From Cyclaneusma minus (lineage: Eukaryota > Ascomycota > Leotiomycetes > Marthamycetales > Marthamycetaceae): a stretch of DNA of 64,000 bases. Where the stretch lies: positions 1,240,001-1,304,000 of the forward strand of contig JAKZHN010000006.1 in NCBI GenBank assembly GCA_037179335.1, written 5' to 3'. This document shows, piece by piece, positions 52,965 to 64,000 of this stretch (the stretch's first letter is position 1; each line of letters begins with the position of its first letter). The notes below the pieces were generated by a model that saw only the letters and a program-made list of their open reading frames with translations, was not told the DNA's origin and did not search any database. A program made the position numbers and the translations under genes.

Positions 52965-54844
52965 ATGTTCGCCGGCTTGACGCACCTCTGTAAGTACCGC
53001 TAATTCCATTGCCTGTGTCCCCTGTCAAGCACAACTTTGGCAGCCGTCCAACTAAACTCTTCGACAATTCCCATTCTTGCCCCGAAGCCTGGTGTAATTT
53101 GACCCCCGGGAGCCTTTGGCTTGACCGGCTCTGTTTTCCCGTCGCCGTCGTACGTCACGTGACCAATCCCCCTATCTGTGTTGTGTTACAGGCTTCACTA
53201 TACTCGCCTTGAATTGCTTCATTTTGGCTTCGTCCTCATAATAATGTCATCACAGCAGCCTCTCCCAGTTCCGATAGTAAGGAGCCAAAACCAGAAGCCC
53301 CCAGGGTGCCGGTGAAATTGCCCCGGTGTTGTCCACAGAGCCACAAGCCCAATGAACCAGCCAAGGAAAAGGTAGCACTGGCTGCTATCCTGCGTGGTAT
53401 TCACAGGCCCCTAGATATCAAGAAAGAGCATCTCGAGGCCATGGGAATCTGCTTGCTTCCCAATGCCGCTCCAGAAGACATCATCCCCGATCCATCCTAT
53501 CTGCCTCCAGAGAAATGGTCTCAGACCGTGTGGGCGCAAAACCGCGATGACGTCTTGAAAGAGCCAGAACAGACGCTCAATAATGGGAGGCGTGCTCCCT
53601 CGGCAATGACCTACGTTGAGCGTCGCAACGAGCTGTCCACTCCTAATGAAGCCGCCTATCGTACTGTCCGCCGCCTCGGCCCAGCTCAGGGCGAAAGGCC
53701 AGTCCGGCTTGGCAACGCCTACGAGTTCTTCAAGAACCTCGAACTGATGACTATGTACTGGGTTGACACATCTACGGATGCCTTCAACCCTAAATCCCCC
53801 GCCGATGCCATGAGAATAGGTAGTGACTCCGACAAGAAAGCCACACCGGGCCGACCCCAAAGACCCGGTGCCGGCATCCAGATCCCCCACGAGTTCCGCA
53901 ACAACCTCCTTACGGCATTTGTGAAGCTCGTCGCTTATGACTTCTCCTGCAACGTCTCACCTCCCCGCGTCGAACCGCGGCTCCACCTCAATCTATCGCC
54001 CTCAGCAGAGAGCCTAGGTCCGAAACAACCTTCTCTGCACACATACTTCCAATCCGGCTGTAACTTCATCCATCGCATTCCGTCCGCACGCGCCGAAGCC
54101 CGGGCCGGCGTCGTCGAAGGACCCCTTGTTGCCCTATCCTCCCGAGCACAGGCATCCTTCAATACCCCCCAAGAAGAACTCCTCGATCTCAGCAAAGAGA
54201 TCGTCGCCCTCCTCATCACCGCCCAGCAGCGCGCCCGAGAAGGCCTCACCGAACAGCGCGTCGGCGAAGGCCAATGGTGGTGTTCAAAGCCACGCTGGGG
54301 CGGCGGCACCGGGGGACCGATCGGTCGTGAAATCGAGCGGTACGAAGACCAGTACGGCGTCGATGGCCCGATCGTCAACTCGTTCTTATCCAACGCCAAA
54401 GAGAGCGAAAAGGCCGACACGAGCGCATCGCCCAGTCCGGCAAAGAAATCGAAAAAGAGCGCAACTATGATGATCTATGACTCGTATCGCATGGTGCGGC
54501 CGCCGAGCAGCACGTGGGATCGCAAGGCAAAGTATGAGGCGATTGGAAAGGTGCCTGGCGCGGATTTCGACGATGTTTTCTTGGTCAGTTGTCTATTCCA
54601 TCATGTGTCGGTGCTGCGGGCCCGTGTGCCAAGATCTTTCATGGCGGAGATGGAGAGTGGGGCTGGCGCGAAGGTGGATAGAGAGAATTGCGTTATTTGG
54701 AGGAGTAAGTGGTATGACCTCTTCTTGGTTGAGGATCGGTTGGCGGCCATGAACTTGGTTTGGGGTATGATGGCTTATTTGATGCGGGCGTCTGAGGATC
54801 CGGATCGGCCGTCTACAGAGGCGCCAGCGCATGAAAATGTGTAG
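52965..54844 (+). CDS. Uncharacterised fungal protein
   Basis: Two exons, 52965..52989 and 53256..54844, give 537 aa. The first exon is tiny (MFAGLTHL plus one base); its GTAAGT donor and a CACAG acceptor put the second exon in frame. The protein begins with SASPSSDSKEPKPEAPRVPV. It has no signal peptide or membrane helix. Recognisable blocks include KVALAAILRGIHRPLDIKKE, PEKWSQTVWAQNR, a Trp/Gly-rich stretch (EGQWWCSKPRWGGGTGG), and a helical C-terminus (RLAAMNLVWGMMAYLMRASE). I do not recognise the family. Coding quality is good throughout, so I take it as a real gene. Confidence 0.75.
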
Positions 54845-55758
54845 ATAGGAGCATGAGCGCACGCCGGGTGGCTTGTGCCACTTGCTATATAGAAAATGAC
54901 TGCATTAGTTAGATATACCATGAAACCGAACTTACTATGCTTTTTAACTTTGGTAGACCCTATCTGGAGAGCTGCCTCATACGTCGTAGTATATAGCGGC
55001 TCAGAGAAGCGATTTCCATATGATGACTTCCTATCAACTCTTAGGGAGATCTCTGTTGGGAGAGCATCTATCACTAACTGGAGCAAATATCACCGAGATA
55101 AATGTGGGTCATAGATGAAGTTCGGGCATACGCATTTCTCGGTAGACTTGGTGAGCTTGAAGGAGGTGAACTTGTCGATATGCAACAAAAGCGAGACCGT
55201 CTAGATAATCTTAGAATTGAAAAAAGGGCGCATGCGTTGCGCAACTCGTGCAACGAGTTATTGCCCCCATTCTCGCTGCGCGGTGAGGTGCTTTGTGGGG
55301 AGGCGCAGGCGCAGGGCGCAGACTCGTCGACGTGCAACAAGCAAGAGACCGAAGCGAAGTACTTCATTTCTCCATCATATAAGGTAGATATCTACCCCTG
55401 AAAAAAGAGCAGACCGAACTCGATTCAAGGATGCCAGACACTTCCCGTATGACTTTTCGCTTACCCTACTTGCGGAAGTTACTTCGACTCACACTATGAT
55501 CTGGACTGGTTCGCTCAAGCTGGTTGCATTTCAACAAGCTTGGATAAAGTCTTAGGGACTCAATTGTTTCCCGCTTTGGACTAAATCATTTCTGATACGA
55601 TCAATGACTCTATATCAGCCCCCAGCATCTGGTAATGACAGGCACATCTCAAGCCCGAAATTCGCCATCGCCCAAATCCAGATAGAAGGAAGATATGCTC
55701 CATTCCCGAAGCAAGCAAGCTCAAACATCTTGCTCCGCGCAACTGATCAGAGCCAGTA
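54845..55758. other. Intergenic, no supported gene
   Basis: About 910 bp. A frame at 55105-55401 (+) looks weakly coding (coiled, EGGELVDMQQKRDRLDN) but has no start context or domain. A small hairpin AACTCG-TGCAA-CGAGTT lies at about 55243-55259. Confidence 0.4.
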
Positions 55759-56565
55759 TCACGTGTGTCTCGGGCATGACGCCAAATACCACTGCTTACT
55801 ATCAGTCTGGACAGCAGCATGCAACTTGACTATCGCCCCCGTCCCACTACAGCTTGTCAACGTATAGTTATGCTTGGGCTCCGGCTCCGGATCACAATTC
55901 TCGATATGATCAAATCGCTGCATCAGCCTCACAATTGTATAGCTCGCCTCGGTCAGCGCAAACTGTTGGCCCAGACAAATTCTGGGTCCGCCATTGAACT
56001 ATTCGTTATCAGTCATGGTCAAAGACGAAAAGACCACAATTTGGCCCTGAGAATGGGAAGATGACAGATGGGAATGCGAAAAAGAAAGCAAACTCACAGG
56101 CAAGTACTCCCAGCCCACTTTTTTCTTTTCCCACCTCTCTGGCACGAACTCATCGGCATCGTCCCCCCAAATGTCTTTCCGTCGATGCATAACATGCACA
56201 CTATAATCCATCATCGAGCCCTTCGGCACAAACACCTTCCCCATCCCATCGGGGCCGCCTCCTCTAGGGAGCGTCGTATCTTTCGTCGACTGTCTGTTGT
56301 TGAAAGGCACCACGGGATATAATCTCAACGCCTCATTTAGCACCCAATGCAGATATCGACACCCTTTCAGTTTCGCAAGAGTGATGTCTCGCGGCTGTTC
56401 ATAAGTCCCAAACTCCTCGAGTACCACGCTGCGGAGTTTGAGAAAGCGCGCACGATCGCGTGAGAGTTGGTAAAAGGTCCATCCTAGCGTACTCGCCGTG
56501 GTGTCGCGGCCAGCGAGGAGGATGTTGAAGAGAGGGGTGGGGCACCGTAGTCCGTTGGGGGCCAA
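55759..56565 (-). pseudogene. 5'-truncated cytochrome P450 (CYP52-like)
   Basis: Two exon pieces, about 56565..56098 and 55998..55759, joined by a good intron (GTGAGT...CATGACTGATAACGAATAG). The sequence runs from the I helix (LAGRDTTASTLGW) through the ExxR motif (NEALRLYPVVPFNNR), PERW, and the heme loop FNGGPRICLGQQFALTEASY to a stop. The absolutely conserved heme-ligand Cys is present. The N-terminal half (membrane anchor, helices A-H) is missing and sequence upstream of about 56540 does not resemble a P450, so no functional enzyme can be made. The FNGGPRICLGQQFALTE loop points to the CYP52/alkane-hydroxylase group. A GAGGACTC direct repeat lies at the break (about 56585-56600). Confidence 0.8.
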
Positions 56566-57857
56566 ACGGCTTCTATTTGGCCCGAGTCCTCGAGTCCTCA
56601 GGGCCAGGTCGCACCGAGATAGAAAAGGGTTCTGACTTCTTTTTCAATGAGCTATAAACATGACTGAATGGATAAAGAAAATGCAGACAGAGAGAGTACA
56701 ATGCCAGACCTTATTGGGGATGCAGCATATAGGAGACGCAGGAGATCTTGGTCTGCCTGGAGGGAGGTGGGGTCCTTGATAGGTATATACTCGCAGTGCA
56801 TAGTCGAGTTTCCTCAGATTGGCTTGACATATGATATATCGTATAATGGTAGCCGATGCAGATATGCAGAGTTGATTCTTCAGTCTCTCCTTCAATCCTT
56901 CCACAAAGGAGAAGCAAGTCGGTCCCCTCGGTATCTGACAAGAGCTCTTGAAAGACGGCGCTGGTGGTGATGGGAATAAGAGAATTGACAGGTGTTGCCA
57001 GGCTGCTGCCAAACTGATCACTGACCAGGACTGGGCTTGAGTTGCCAGCGATTCTTTGTGACGAGCGTGCGCGGTGACTGATGAGGCGGTGCGAGGTGGG
57101 TGCTTCTGACAAGTGACAAATGAAAGGCAGAAGAGAGCGGTACAGAAAACATGTACAGCACGAGTCCCCCCTTGTCCTTCAGGATCTGACACAGTTGTTG
57201 TGAGCCGTGCTACAGTAATCGTCTGAGGGCGTGACCATAGACGTCGTTGGCTTTGACCTCGAGACTCGAGAAACGGGAAACAATATCCGAAACATTGATC
57301 CGTCCATGCCCCGGCCCCCAGCCCAGCCTCGCCAAGAACCCGACGACCAGGATTGATGTCAGCTGTCGCGGATCTCTCGCGAAAATTCGCGGTTCGCGTC
57401 TCTCACCACTGCCCATAAATATCAGCCCATTGCCTCCAGTCATGCACACAAGTTCTAATCCACTGAACCAATCCGTGTTGCTTGTGGAAACTAGTTGAGT
57501 ACATGCCTGCAAAGTACTAGAAGAGCACTGCCCGTAATCGACGCCATACTGATCGTTCCAAACCTAGGTCCGCCCGCCTACTGGTCCTCCTCCTGCCCAG
57601 TTATGCCAACATTTCCATCGCATTTCCATCCGCCCATTCGCATATCCATCCACCCACAATGCCAAGCCTGCCGCCATGTTTCAAATGCCTGATTGGGTTT
57701 CGCAAAAAAAAAAGGAATCGCTGGATTAAAAGGGAAGAATGCTGTAGGACACCATATGTGCAGTCGTCGGGAATCATGTAAACATAGAAATCGTAAACGG
57801 GCCTCTCGCCCCACCGAATATTCAAACACACAACCGCAACCGTAAAACACAAATTTA
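56566..57857. other. Intergenic, between P450 fragment and Nrm1-like gene
   Basis: About 1.3 kb with no supported gene. It covers the break of the P450 fragment and the 3' side of the Nrm1-like gene. Frames here lack family support. Confidence 0.45.
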
Positions 57858-59037
57858 TTATGACATAATGTCATCGCCAAGCGGCATGGCATGGCTTCGA
57901 GAACTAGGGCTTCCCGACGACATTTGATTCTCGTATGTGAGACGACGGTTGCGAGCAAGGGCCATGGGAGTTTTTACAATAGGAGTCCGCGACCAGGCAC
58001 TCTGTGCCGGGCTCGGCGTAATATTGACGTACTCGGAGAAGTCGAACGGCTGGCCCGGAGTATTAGGGGCCCCATAGCCCATCATTGTGCCGGTACCGCC
58101 GGGCGTGGTCATCATAGACGAAGGCAAGGCCAAATTGCGCTGTGGCGGCGTTGATGGGGGTTGCATGCGGGTTCTGGTGGTATTTGCAGGGGATGGGGAT
58201 GTGGCCAAATAGAGAAGAAGATCAGCGCCTTCCTCGCCGGACTTCCCGTTCATATGTCTGGAGTTGTTGGAGCGGCGCATCGGACTTCCGCGACGACGCA
58301 TTGGCGGAGTGGATGGTGGTGATGAACGGTTCAGGGGAAGCTTGAAAGAGTGTACGGGAAGCAGGTCATCCTCGTCCTCAGAAACGGCGTCGTAGTTGAC
58401 AGTCTCGGAAATGCTGACAGATGGTCGGTAGAAGGACAGATTTGGTCCAGCCGAGGTGGTAAAGTGAGAGTGCTTCCGTGGCTTGATCGGCGACGACTGT
58501 GCAAGGCGTTGCTGTTCTCTACGGGCTGTATGGTTCGAGAAGAGCGCACGACCAGCCACAGGGGACGACCGCATTCTCTTGCGAGCGGTTGAGCTGCCGC
58601 TTGGTAGGTCGGTACTAGCATGGTACGTTCGTTTTCGGTGTCCGCTGCTTCCATTGCTCGAACCGATGGCATCTGAAAATATAGGAGCCTTGAGAGGTGA
58701 GCTCATGAGTGCGCAGGGGTATTGGAAATCGGAGAGAGAAGACGAGGAGTCGGAAAGGATGTCTCCGCTGGAGGAGGGGCGCTTTCTTCGGAGTTGCTCT
58801 TCGACTTTCGGCTTGATCGTATCAAGGGTGAGATCCTCCCAGCCATGCTTCGTCTTGAACTGGGCGAGTGCGAGACGGTTTTGGAGTTTGCGTGCCATCT
58901 GTAGGATATCGGTCAGCTACTGTCCGAGTCACAGCAGACAAGAAGATATAGTCGTGGACAGAACGACGCACCTTGCTCACTTCGGCCCTCTTGAGGATCC
59001 TATCGGCCACATCGTCGGGGTGCTTCCTGACGGACAT
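57858..59037 (-). CDS. Nrm1/Whi5-type G1/S transcriptional repressor
   Basis: Two exons, 59037..58972 and 58898..57858, give 368 aa. The first exon (MSVRKHPDDVADRILKRAEV) joins to MARKLQNRLALAQFKTKHGW across an acceptor placed just before an ATG, so initiation at that second ATG is an alternative. The LQNRLALAQFKTKHGW block (about 26-42) and the GEEGADLLLYLATSPSP block (about 243-259) are the paired motifs of the Whi5/Nrm1 family; the second resembles the GTB motif that binds SBF/MBF. The rest is disordered with many SP/TP sites suited to Cdk control. The family represses G1/S genes and is inactivated or used in feedback by cyclin-Cdk. Confidence 0.8.
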
Positions 59038-60837
59038 GACGCCGAGATCTGGCTTGGAAACCGAGATGAAGCAGCTCAGGGGGGGTGGATCGTCAGACAG
59101 ATTGGCCGAAATTTCGCACTGGTCGAGGCTGGAGACAGGAAGAAAGGTTGACAAGGGCGGCGCTTAGACGACGATGGACGAGGTAGCGGCGCCGAGTAGT
59201 GGTCAGTAAGACAACGAAAATCCCCGAACTGACAGGAAATATTCACAGATCAAAATCAATCTGGTGAATGGCGGGGCTTTCGAGTCTGAGAACCGACAGT
59301 AATGAAGACAGCAGTGGTGGTGTTTGGATTTGGCCTCGAGGACTAAACGAGGGAGGAACTTGTAAAATCACACAGCATTGGGTCCGTGCCCCCATGAGAA
59401 GCCAACGATTAAATACTTGTTCCTCCCAGGCTCCCCTCGAATAATAAAGAAGCCATTATTTCTACAGTCCTCGAATGATTTCTTTAGTTGCTGATTGTGA
59501 GATTGTCCGTGTCAACTGTAATTGTTTTGGAGCCAACTCGAAAAGATAAGGGACGCCTTTTCAGACTCTTGGGTTGTCTGCGGATTTTGCTTTTCGTTCC
59601 AAACTCTGCTCGCTGTTGCCCCAATCTACTGCCATTCAATGGTATTGGCAGAGTCCCGAAACAAAAAGTTAAGTTTGTAGACCGAATCAACGCCATGTAT
59701 TAGTGTCGGTAGAAAAACACATATCATTCTGCCTTAAGAGTGTTGAACAGCATGTATGTAGTCGTTTGCCCCCTCATGCAGGGCAGCGGGCTCCTTGCTT
59801 CCAGTCCCAATGCAAAATCCCTTCATGCGACAGGAAGGTGGAGACAGGAGTGCAAAGATGAGGCTGAATCTGATTGCGTCTGAGATTTCGAATCCGAGTT
59901 GAATAAAAACCACTGATCTTACTCTACTACGACGCCGGTTATAATGGTAACACGCTATCCCTAGCGAGCCGCGGCTGCAGGATCTTTCCGGAGGTAGGTC
60001 CTAGCTGATCTTCGTATTTCGAGGGCTAGGGATATTCTGATATTCCGAGGCAGTTCTGGCAGCATAGGTGATTACCCAGGGAGGTTTAGTCGGCGGGGCT
60101 AGCGCGTGTTCATAACCACAGGTAATCGCCAGTTGTAGATCAGATCATCGTCGTCATCCATCAATCATCATTGATACCTAGCACTACATGTATCCACATC
60201 CAGTCGGTCTGAGCCTCCGAGGGAGATAGCGCGCTTGCTTCGACAAAGTCAAGATCATCCTTGCGGGTATATCGCCTCCTTGTAAGTTATACACAGCCTC
60301 TTCGTCGCGATAACAACCAAATGATGTCACTACTTGTAGCTATAGCATTCAGTGCTATGGGCATATTTGGGCTCCACAGGCTCGTAATAAACATCGCACG
60401 CACGTGTGTGGACGTGGCTAGTAGTAGGCGCCAAAAGCTTGGAAGCATCGCGGTGGTCGATCAAAAGCTGCCGCCCGTCGTTGGGCTGCACGCTACACGG
60501 CTAGACCAACTGAAACACACCTTTTGGTTTTCCAAGAACTCCAATCAATCTCGCCGGCAAGCCCTCACAGACGCTCGCTGTCGTGCTCTTTGCGCATCAG
60601 ATGCAATTCGTCCGAACTCTGCCCCTCGTGTTGAAGCTTCCGCTCTTTCTAAACCTTGGCTGGCCTTCCACGCACATCTGCCACTTAAGGTCGGGAACAT
60701 CCTCCACAGCACTGTGCGTCTAAAGAACCAGCATCGACTGTCTCGCCTTCAATTGCCCTGCAATCAATCGCGTGCTCTGACTCCAGCCCTTGATCTGCTC
60801 AGCTTCCCCGCCCTCACTGCCGCGCTCCCCAGCGACC
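59038..60837. other. Intergenic divergent region
   Basis: 1.8 kb between the Nrm1-like gene (-) and the metallopeptidase gene (+). A frame at 60261-60896 overlaps the next start and has no domain. A short GGGATATTCTGATATTCC stretch at about 60030 resembles the dispersed AT-rich repeats elsewhere. Nothing else is seen. Confidence 0.45.
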
Positions 60838-63309
60838 ATGGCTCCTGCTTTTTTGAGGGATCTGAAGAGAAGATCAAAATCAGGCTTTCGGACTAGCAGC
60901 TCGAGCAATGGCAGCGAGCCGGGGAGCAACGGGAATGGCTTCCATAGCCACATAGCCAGCAAATCCTCCTCGACCCTCAATTCAGCCTACGGATCCCATT
61001 CTCCCTCATTATTACAAACATCCTCATCTTCTGCGGAATTGGCGCAACAGGGCATCCCGCCTGTACCTCGTCGACCTTCCCTCAATACACCCGCAAACCA
61101 CAGATATAGTGTTTCCGGCATGTCTGGCCTCGGATCTCCTCTGAATGGCAAGCCATTTCAGCCCTCTCCTTTTGCTCCCCGCATCACCTCGATTACCGAT
61201 GGGGCAATGGTAGGCATGCTTTTATAGCTCCCCTACATACTGGTGCTGATGTGCCAAACTAGGTCTTCCAGAAAGTCATATTAGTGTACGGGACCATTAC
61301 GGAAAACGCACAGCAGCCCATGGATGGTAATTTGACAGTCGGCCGCCTCGACGACGGTTTCCCTCAGACATACTGGCCCGTCTGTGAATCCCATTTCAAA
61401 GCCCTGGTCTACCTCACACCCGGTCCTAATCGTCTACGCTTTGACTTCTCCTCACCCAAACTGCCCAATAGCAATACATCGAATCCTATACACACTTCCT
61501 ACCTTACTATCAACATGACACCTCCTACTTCGTCCCCTCCTATCCAACTTGTCATCCTACTAGGCAAAGACTCACCAGGCACCTTTGACTCTGTACCCGC
61601 ACGAATTGAAAAGGAAGGGAACGGGCTTGACACAGCCATAAGAAAGTTTCGAATGGCAGCTTACCTATGGCAAGCTTTCACGGCAGAGCAGATGTGGAGG
61701 AATAAGATGGGCAGGCGATGCTTCCGCTTCGATGAAGAATGGCAGACAGGAACTGCTTCGTATCGTGACCTGGAGGCAAAAACGATGCGCAGCGAAGCCA
61801 AAATCCATGTCATCCGAAGCAAGAAGACCGTTGCGGAAATAAGAGACCTTGAAGTAGCTCAACAGAACCACAATGGTAGCAGAACAGGAGACTTGTTCAG
61901 CTATGCATTGGATGATGTTCGAGACTACTTCAAGCCGACACCTGGCCAAAAGCAGTATGTGTCGGTCCTCATCTTAGACGCACATTGGGACCCAGATGCC
62001 AAGCTCATCCGAGGTCATGCAGCTTTGGGTGGTGGTTCAGGGGAAATCCAGTTGGCTATCTGTGGATCGCAAGCATTACAAAGTTACCCTTCAAGCATCG
62101 AAGAAGTTGTACCGGCATTTAGTGACTGCACGCGGACCGATACGAACTTCGTGGCCAATGATTGCAACGAATCGGGAAGCAATTGGGAGGCAGCGAATAT
62201 TGGTATCGGTGCTCATTTACACGAGACTGGTCATCTACTTGGCTGCCCGCACCAGGAGAGTGGAGTGATGCTTCGCGACTATGTCAAATTGAATCGCTCA
62301 TTCACCACTAGAGAGCCATTCTCGACACGGACTGGTTCCAAGGGCGGCTTAGTGCTGCACAACGATGAATGTACATGGCATAGACTTGACATTCTGCGCT
62401 TCAGAAACCACCCGTGTTTTCGTCTCCCGATGGACCCCCCGGTGAACCCAGACGATACCGTCCAGGCTTGGCCAGTGGATAACAACAACGTTATGATCAC
62501 AGCTGCTTCAGGGGTTGCATTCGTTGAGATCTTTACAGACGGCGAGGAACTTTGTCATACCTGGATCGAATATATGGAGGCGAGTTCCCCGGTGCAGCGT
62601 ACGGTGCTCCTGACCGAACCTGATATCCGTGACCGTCTTCCAGAAGATCGAAAGAAGGCGAAGGTCCTGAAGCTGTCCATCAAGTCACTAGGCGGAGGCC
62701 AGCACGAAATTGAAGACTTTACAAAGCTGGCATCCAAATCGTCGAGTATGAAACTTCCGAATGGCCAAATGGGATTCCGGGGTAGGAAGTTGGGCTACTC
62801 TCAGCTCGAGGGTAGTGAACCACAAGAAGTCATCCTGGCAAGTGCAATGAAACAGAAAGTTTTGCTCTTGCAGGTCAAAGTCTACCACGGATTTGCATTA
62901 GACGGAATCGAGTTCTTCTATGAGAATTCAACTAGTCAACTCTTTGGTAAAAGAGGCGGCAAGGAAGGTGGTAGCGACTTCAATCTTGGTAAGAGTCTCG
63001 TGGGTTTTCATATTGGCTTTCGCTAATCAGAAACAGACATTCGGCGCGGCGAATACATCACGGGTTTCTATCTGCGGGCTGGTCTTTGGATTGACGGTCT
63101 CCAGATTCTCACCAGTCTTGGTAGAAAGTCCGAGATCTTTGGAAACCCGACTGGCGGTTCTGGGTGAGTTGACTCTCTATCCCTTGATATGGCAATAGCT
63201 GACTTTGCAAAGGCATACTCTCATGCCGCCCCGGGGCTACACAGTTGCTGGTATTACCGGCAGCTGTGGTCAATGGATCGATGGCTTTTCCATGATCATC
63301 ACCCGCTAG
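60838..63309 (+). CDS. Zinc metallopeptidase (YIL108W-like) with C-terminal jacalin-like domain
   Basis: Four exons, 60838..61209, 61263..62988, 63037..63163 and 63213..63309, give 773 aa. A Ser-rich N-terminus (about 1-115) precedes a conserved beta-rich region (ITENAQQPMDGNLTVGRLDD). The zinc site is HLHETGHLLGCPH (HExxHxxGxxH; H444, E445, H448, H454), the extended metzincin-like motif. The last ~150 residues (GRKLGYSQLEG, VKVYHGFALDGIEFFYEN, GEYITGFYLRAGLWIDGLQI, GSCGQWIDGF) form a jacalin-like lectin fold split by two introns. Yeast YIL108W and fission yeast homologues share the peptidase domain; their substrate is unknown. No signal peptide is seen, so the protein is probably intracellular. 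Confidence 0.9.
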
Positions 63310-64000
63310 AAGGCCGAGGGGTCTCACGCACATACATGTTCAACTTGGGGCTTTCCGCATTCATGGGTAATGGTAATTAGAGGGCGTGCGGGTATTTGCA
63401 TAGTGCACGGCATGTTCATAATATACCGGGGGCTCTCCCGCTGCTGGCATACAGGCGCATGAGTTTGATTCTCCGGGGTAGGGGGCATGGGCGAACACAC
63501 AACGGGCTAATGGTCTCCAGAGCTTGCCAGGCGTTTTTGTAGGATTGGTCCTGGAGGAGACCGGTTGAGTTCAACACGGTCGTCGGTTGGGTTAAGGTGG
63601 CGGGAACTACGGCTTAGTCTGGGAAGGGATGGCAAAGAAGCAAGTCTAGAATGGGTACCTGAAAGTCAGATCGACTGCTTGGCATACTTGAGATAGAAAG
63701 TCAAGGCAATGGAAATATCACAGAAGGCAATAATGCAAGACACATTCCTGGTAAGACTTGAAAAGCTATGACTCAGTGTTGTATCCTAATTCGTAAAATA
63801 GCGCAGCTGTGCATGTATTATGGAGTTGTACATAGCCGGCTAAGCCACTGGAGCAGATCAGCTCTACAGATTACAACGGAAAGGGAGAAAGGGTATGATC
63901 CTCTGACTGGGGGAGCACTTTTGCGATCAGGGCAATATTTAACCAAATCGATTATGAAAAATATCCTATAGATCTGTGTTAAATAGTTTGAGATTCGAGC
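63310..64000. other. Right-edge non-coding sequence
   Basis: 690 bp after the metallopeptidase stop. Short frames lack support. AT-rich towards the edge. Nothing recognised. Confidence 0.45.

Noticed and set aside
55102..55401. Possible small coiled-coil gene
   Set aside because: Weakly coding-like but begins without a clear start context or splice sites; left as intergenic.
55759..56565. Secondary metabolite cluster marked by the P450
   Set aside because: The P450 is truncated and no backbone synthase, transferase or cluster regulator is nearby.

Overview
The window looks like nuclear DNA of a filamentous ascomycete (Pezizomycotina). Nearly every gene carries short introns (about 45-240 nt) with GT...AG ends and CTRAC/CTAAT-type branch sequences. 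The proteins are fungal orthologues: Skn7, Nop56, Sqs1, Jjj1, Atg4, an SPX-RING ligase, a YIL108W-like metallopeptidase and a Nrm1/Whi5-type repressor. One duplicated gene fragment carries C-to-T changes of the kind left by repeat-induced point mutation (RIP). I do not place it below subphylum. All exon boundaries below were worked out by hand from splice signals and reading frame.

Layout. 0.3-1.6 kb: LRR plus SAP protein (+). 2.4-4.1 kb: SPX-RING E3 ligase (-). 5.3-7.2 kb: JJJ1 (+). 7.4-8.9 kb: ATG4 (-). 10.2-12.9 kb: SQS1 (+). 14.0-16.2 kb: divergent H2B (-)/H2A (+) pair. 16.2-19.3 kb: gene-poor. 19.3-20.8 kb: GIY-YIG plus zinc-finger gene, probably frameshifted (-). 21.3-21.8 kb: degraded aconitase fragment (-). 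22.2-24.5 kb: divergent complex I subunit NDUFB9 (-)/KGD2 (+). 25.9-28.2 kb: GCD6 (-). 29.0-31.3 kb: SKN7 (-). 33.4-34.4 kb: peroxiredoxin (+). 35.7-37.4 kb: cytosolic SHMT (+). 38.2-38.7 kb: small secreted Cys-rich protein (+). 39.4-41.1 kb: NOP56 (+). 41.8-43.3 kb: VPS4 (-). 43.6-44.3 kb: 5'-truncated alpha/beta hydrolase (+). 44.8-46.0 kb: foldback element with terminal inverted repeats. 46.0-48.6 kb: two adjoining ORFs of an uncharacterised fungal family with a HicA-like C-terminus (-). 49.9-52.0 kb: Ser/Thr-rich single-pass membrane protein (-). 53.0-54.8 kb: unknown conserved-looking protein (+). 55.8-56.6 kb: 5'-truncated cytochrome P450 (-). 57.9-59.0 kb: Nrm1/Whi5-like repressor (-). 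60.8-63.3 kb: zinc metallopeptidase with jacalin-like tail (+).

How they fit together. Most genes are housekeeping: chromatin, splicing and ribosome biogenesis, translation initiation, TCA cycle/respiration, one-carbon metabolism, autophagy and endosomal sorting, stress signalling. They are not a pathway cluster, but two divergent pairs share promoters: H2A/H2B and NDUFB9/KGD2. The accessory signal lies in the gaps: gene fragments broken on one side (aconitase, P450, hydrolase), a foldback transposon, dispersed degenerate AT-rich repeats, and the probably frameshifted GIY-YIG gene. The best candidates for something undescribed are the foldback element, the GIY-YIG/C2H2 protein, the HicA-like fungal family and the chromodomain-like insert in SQS1.
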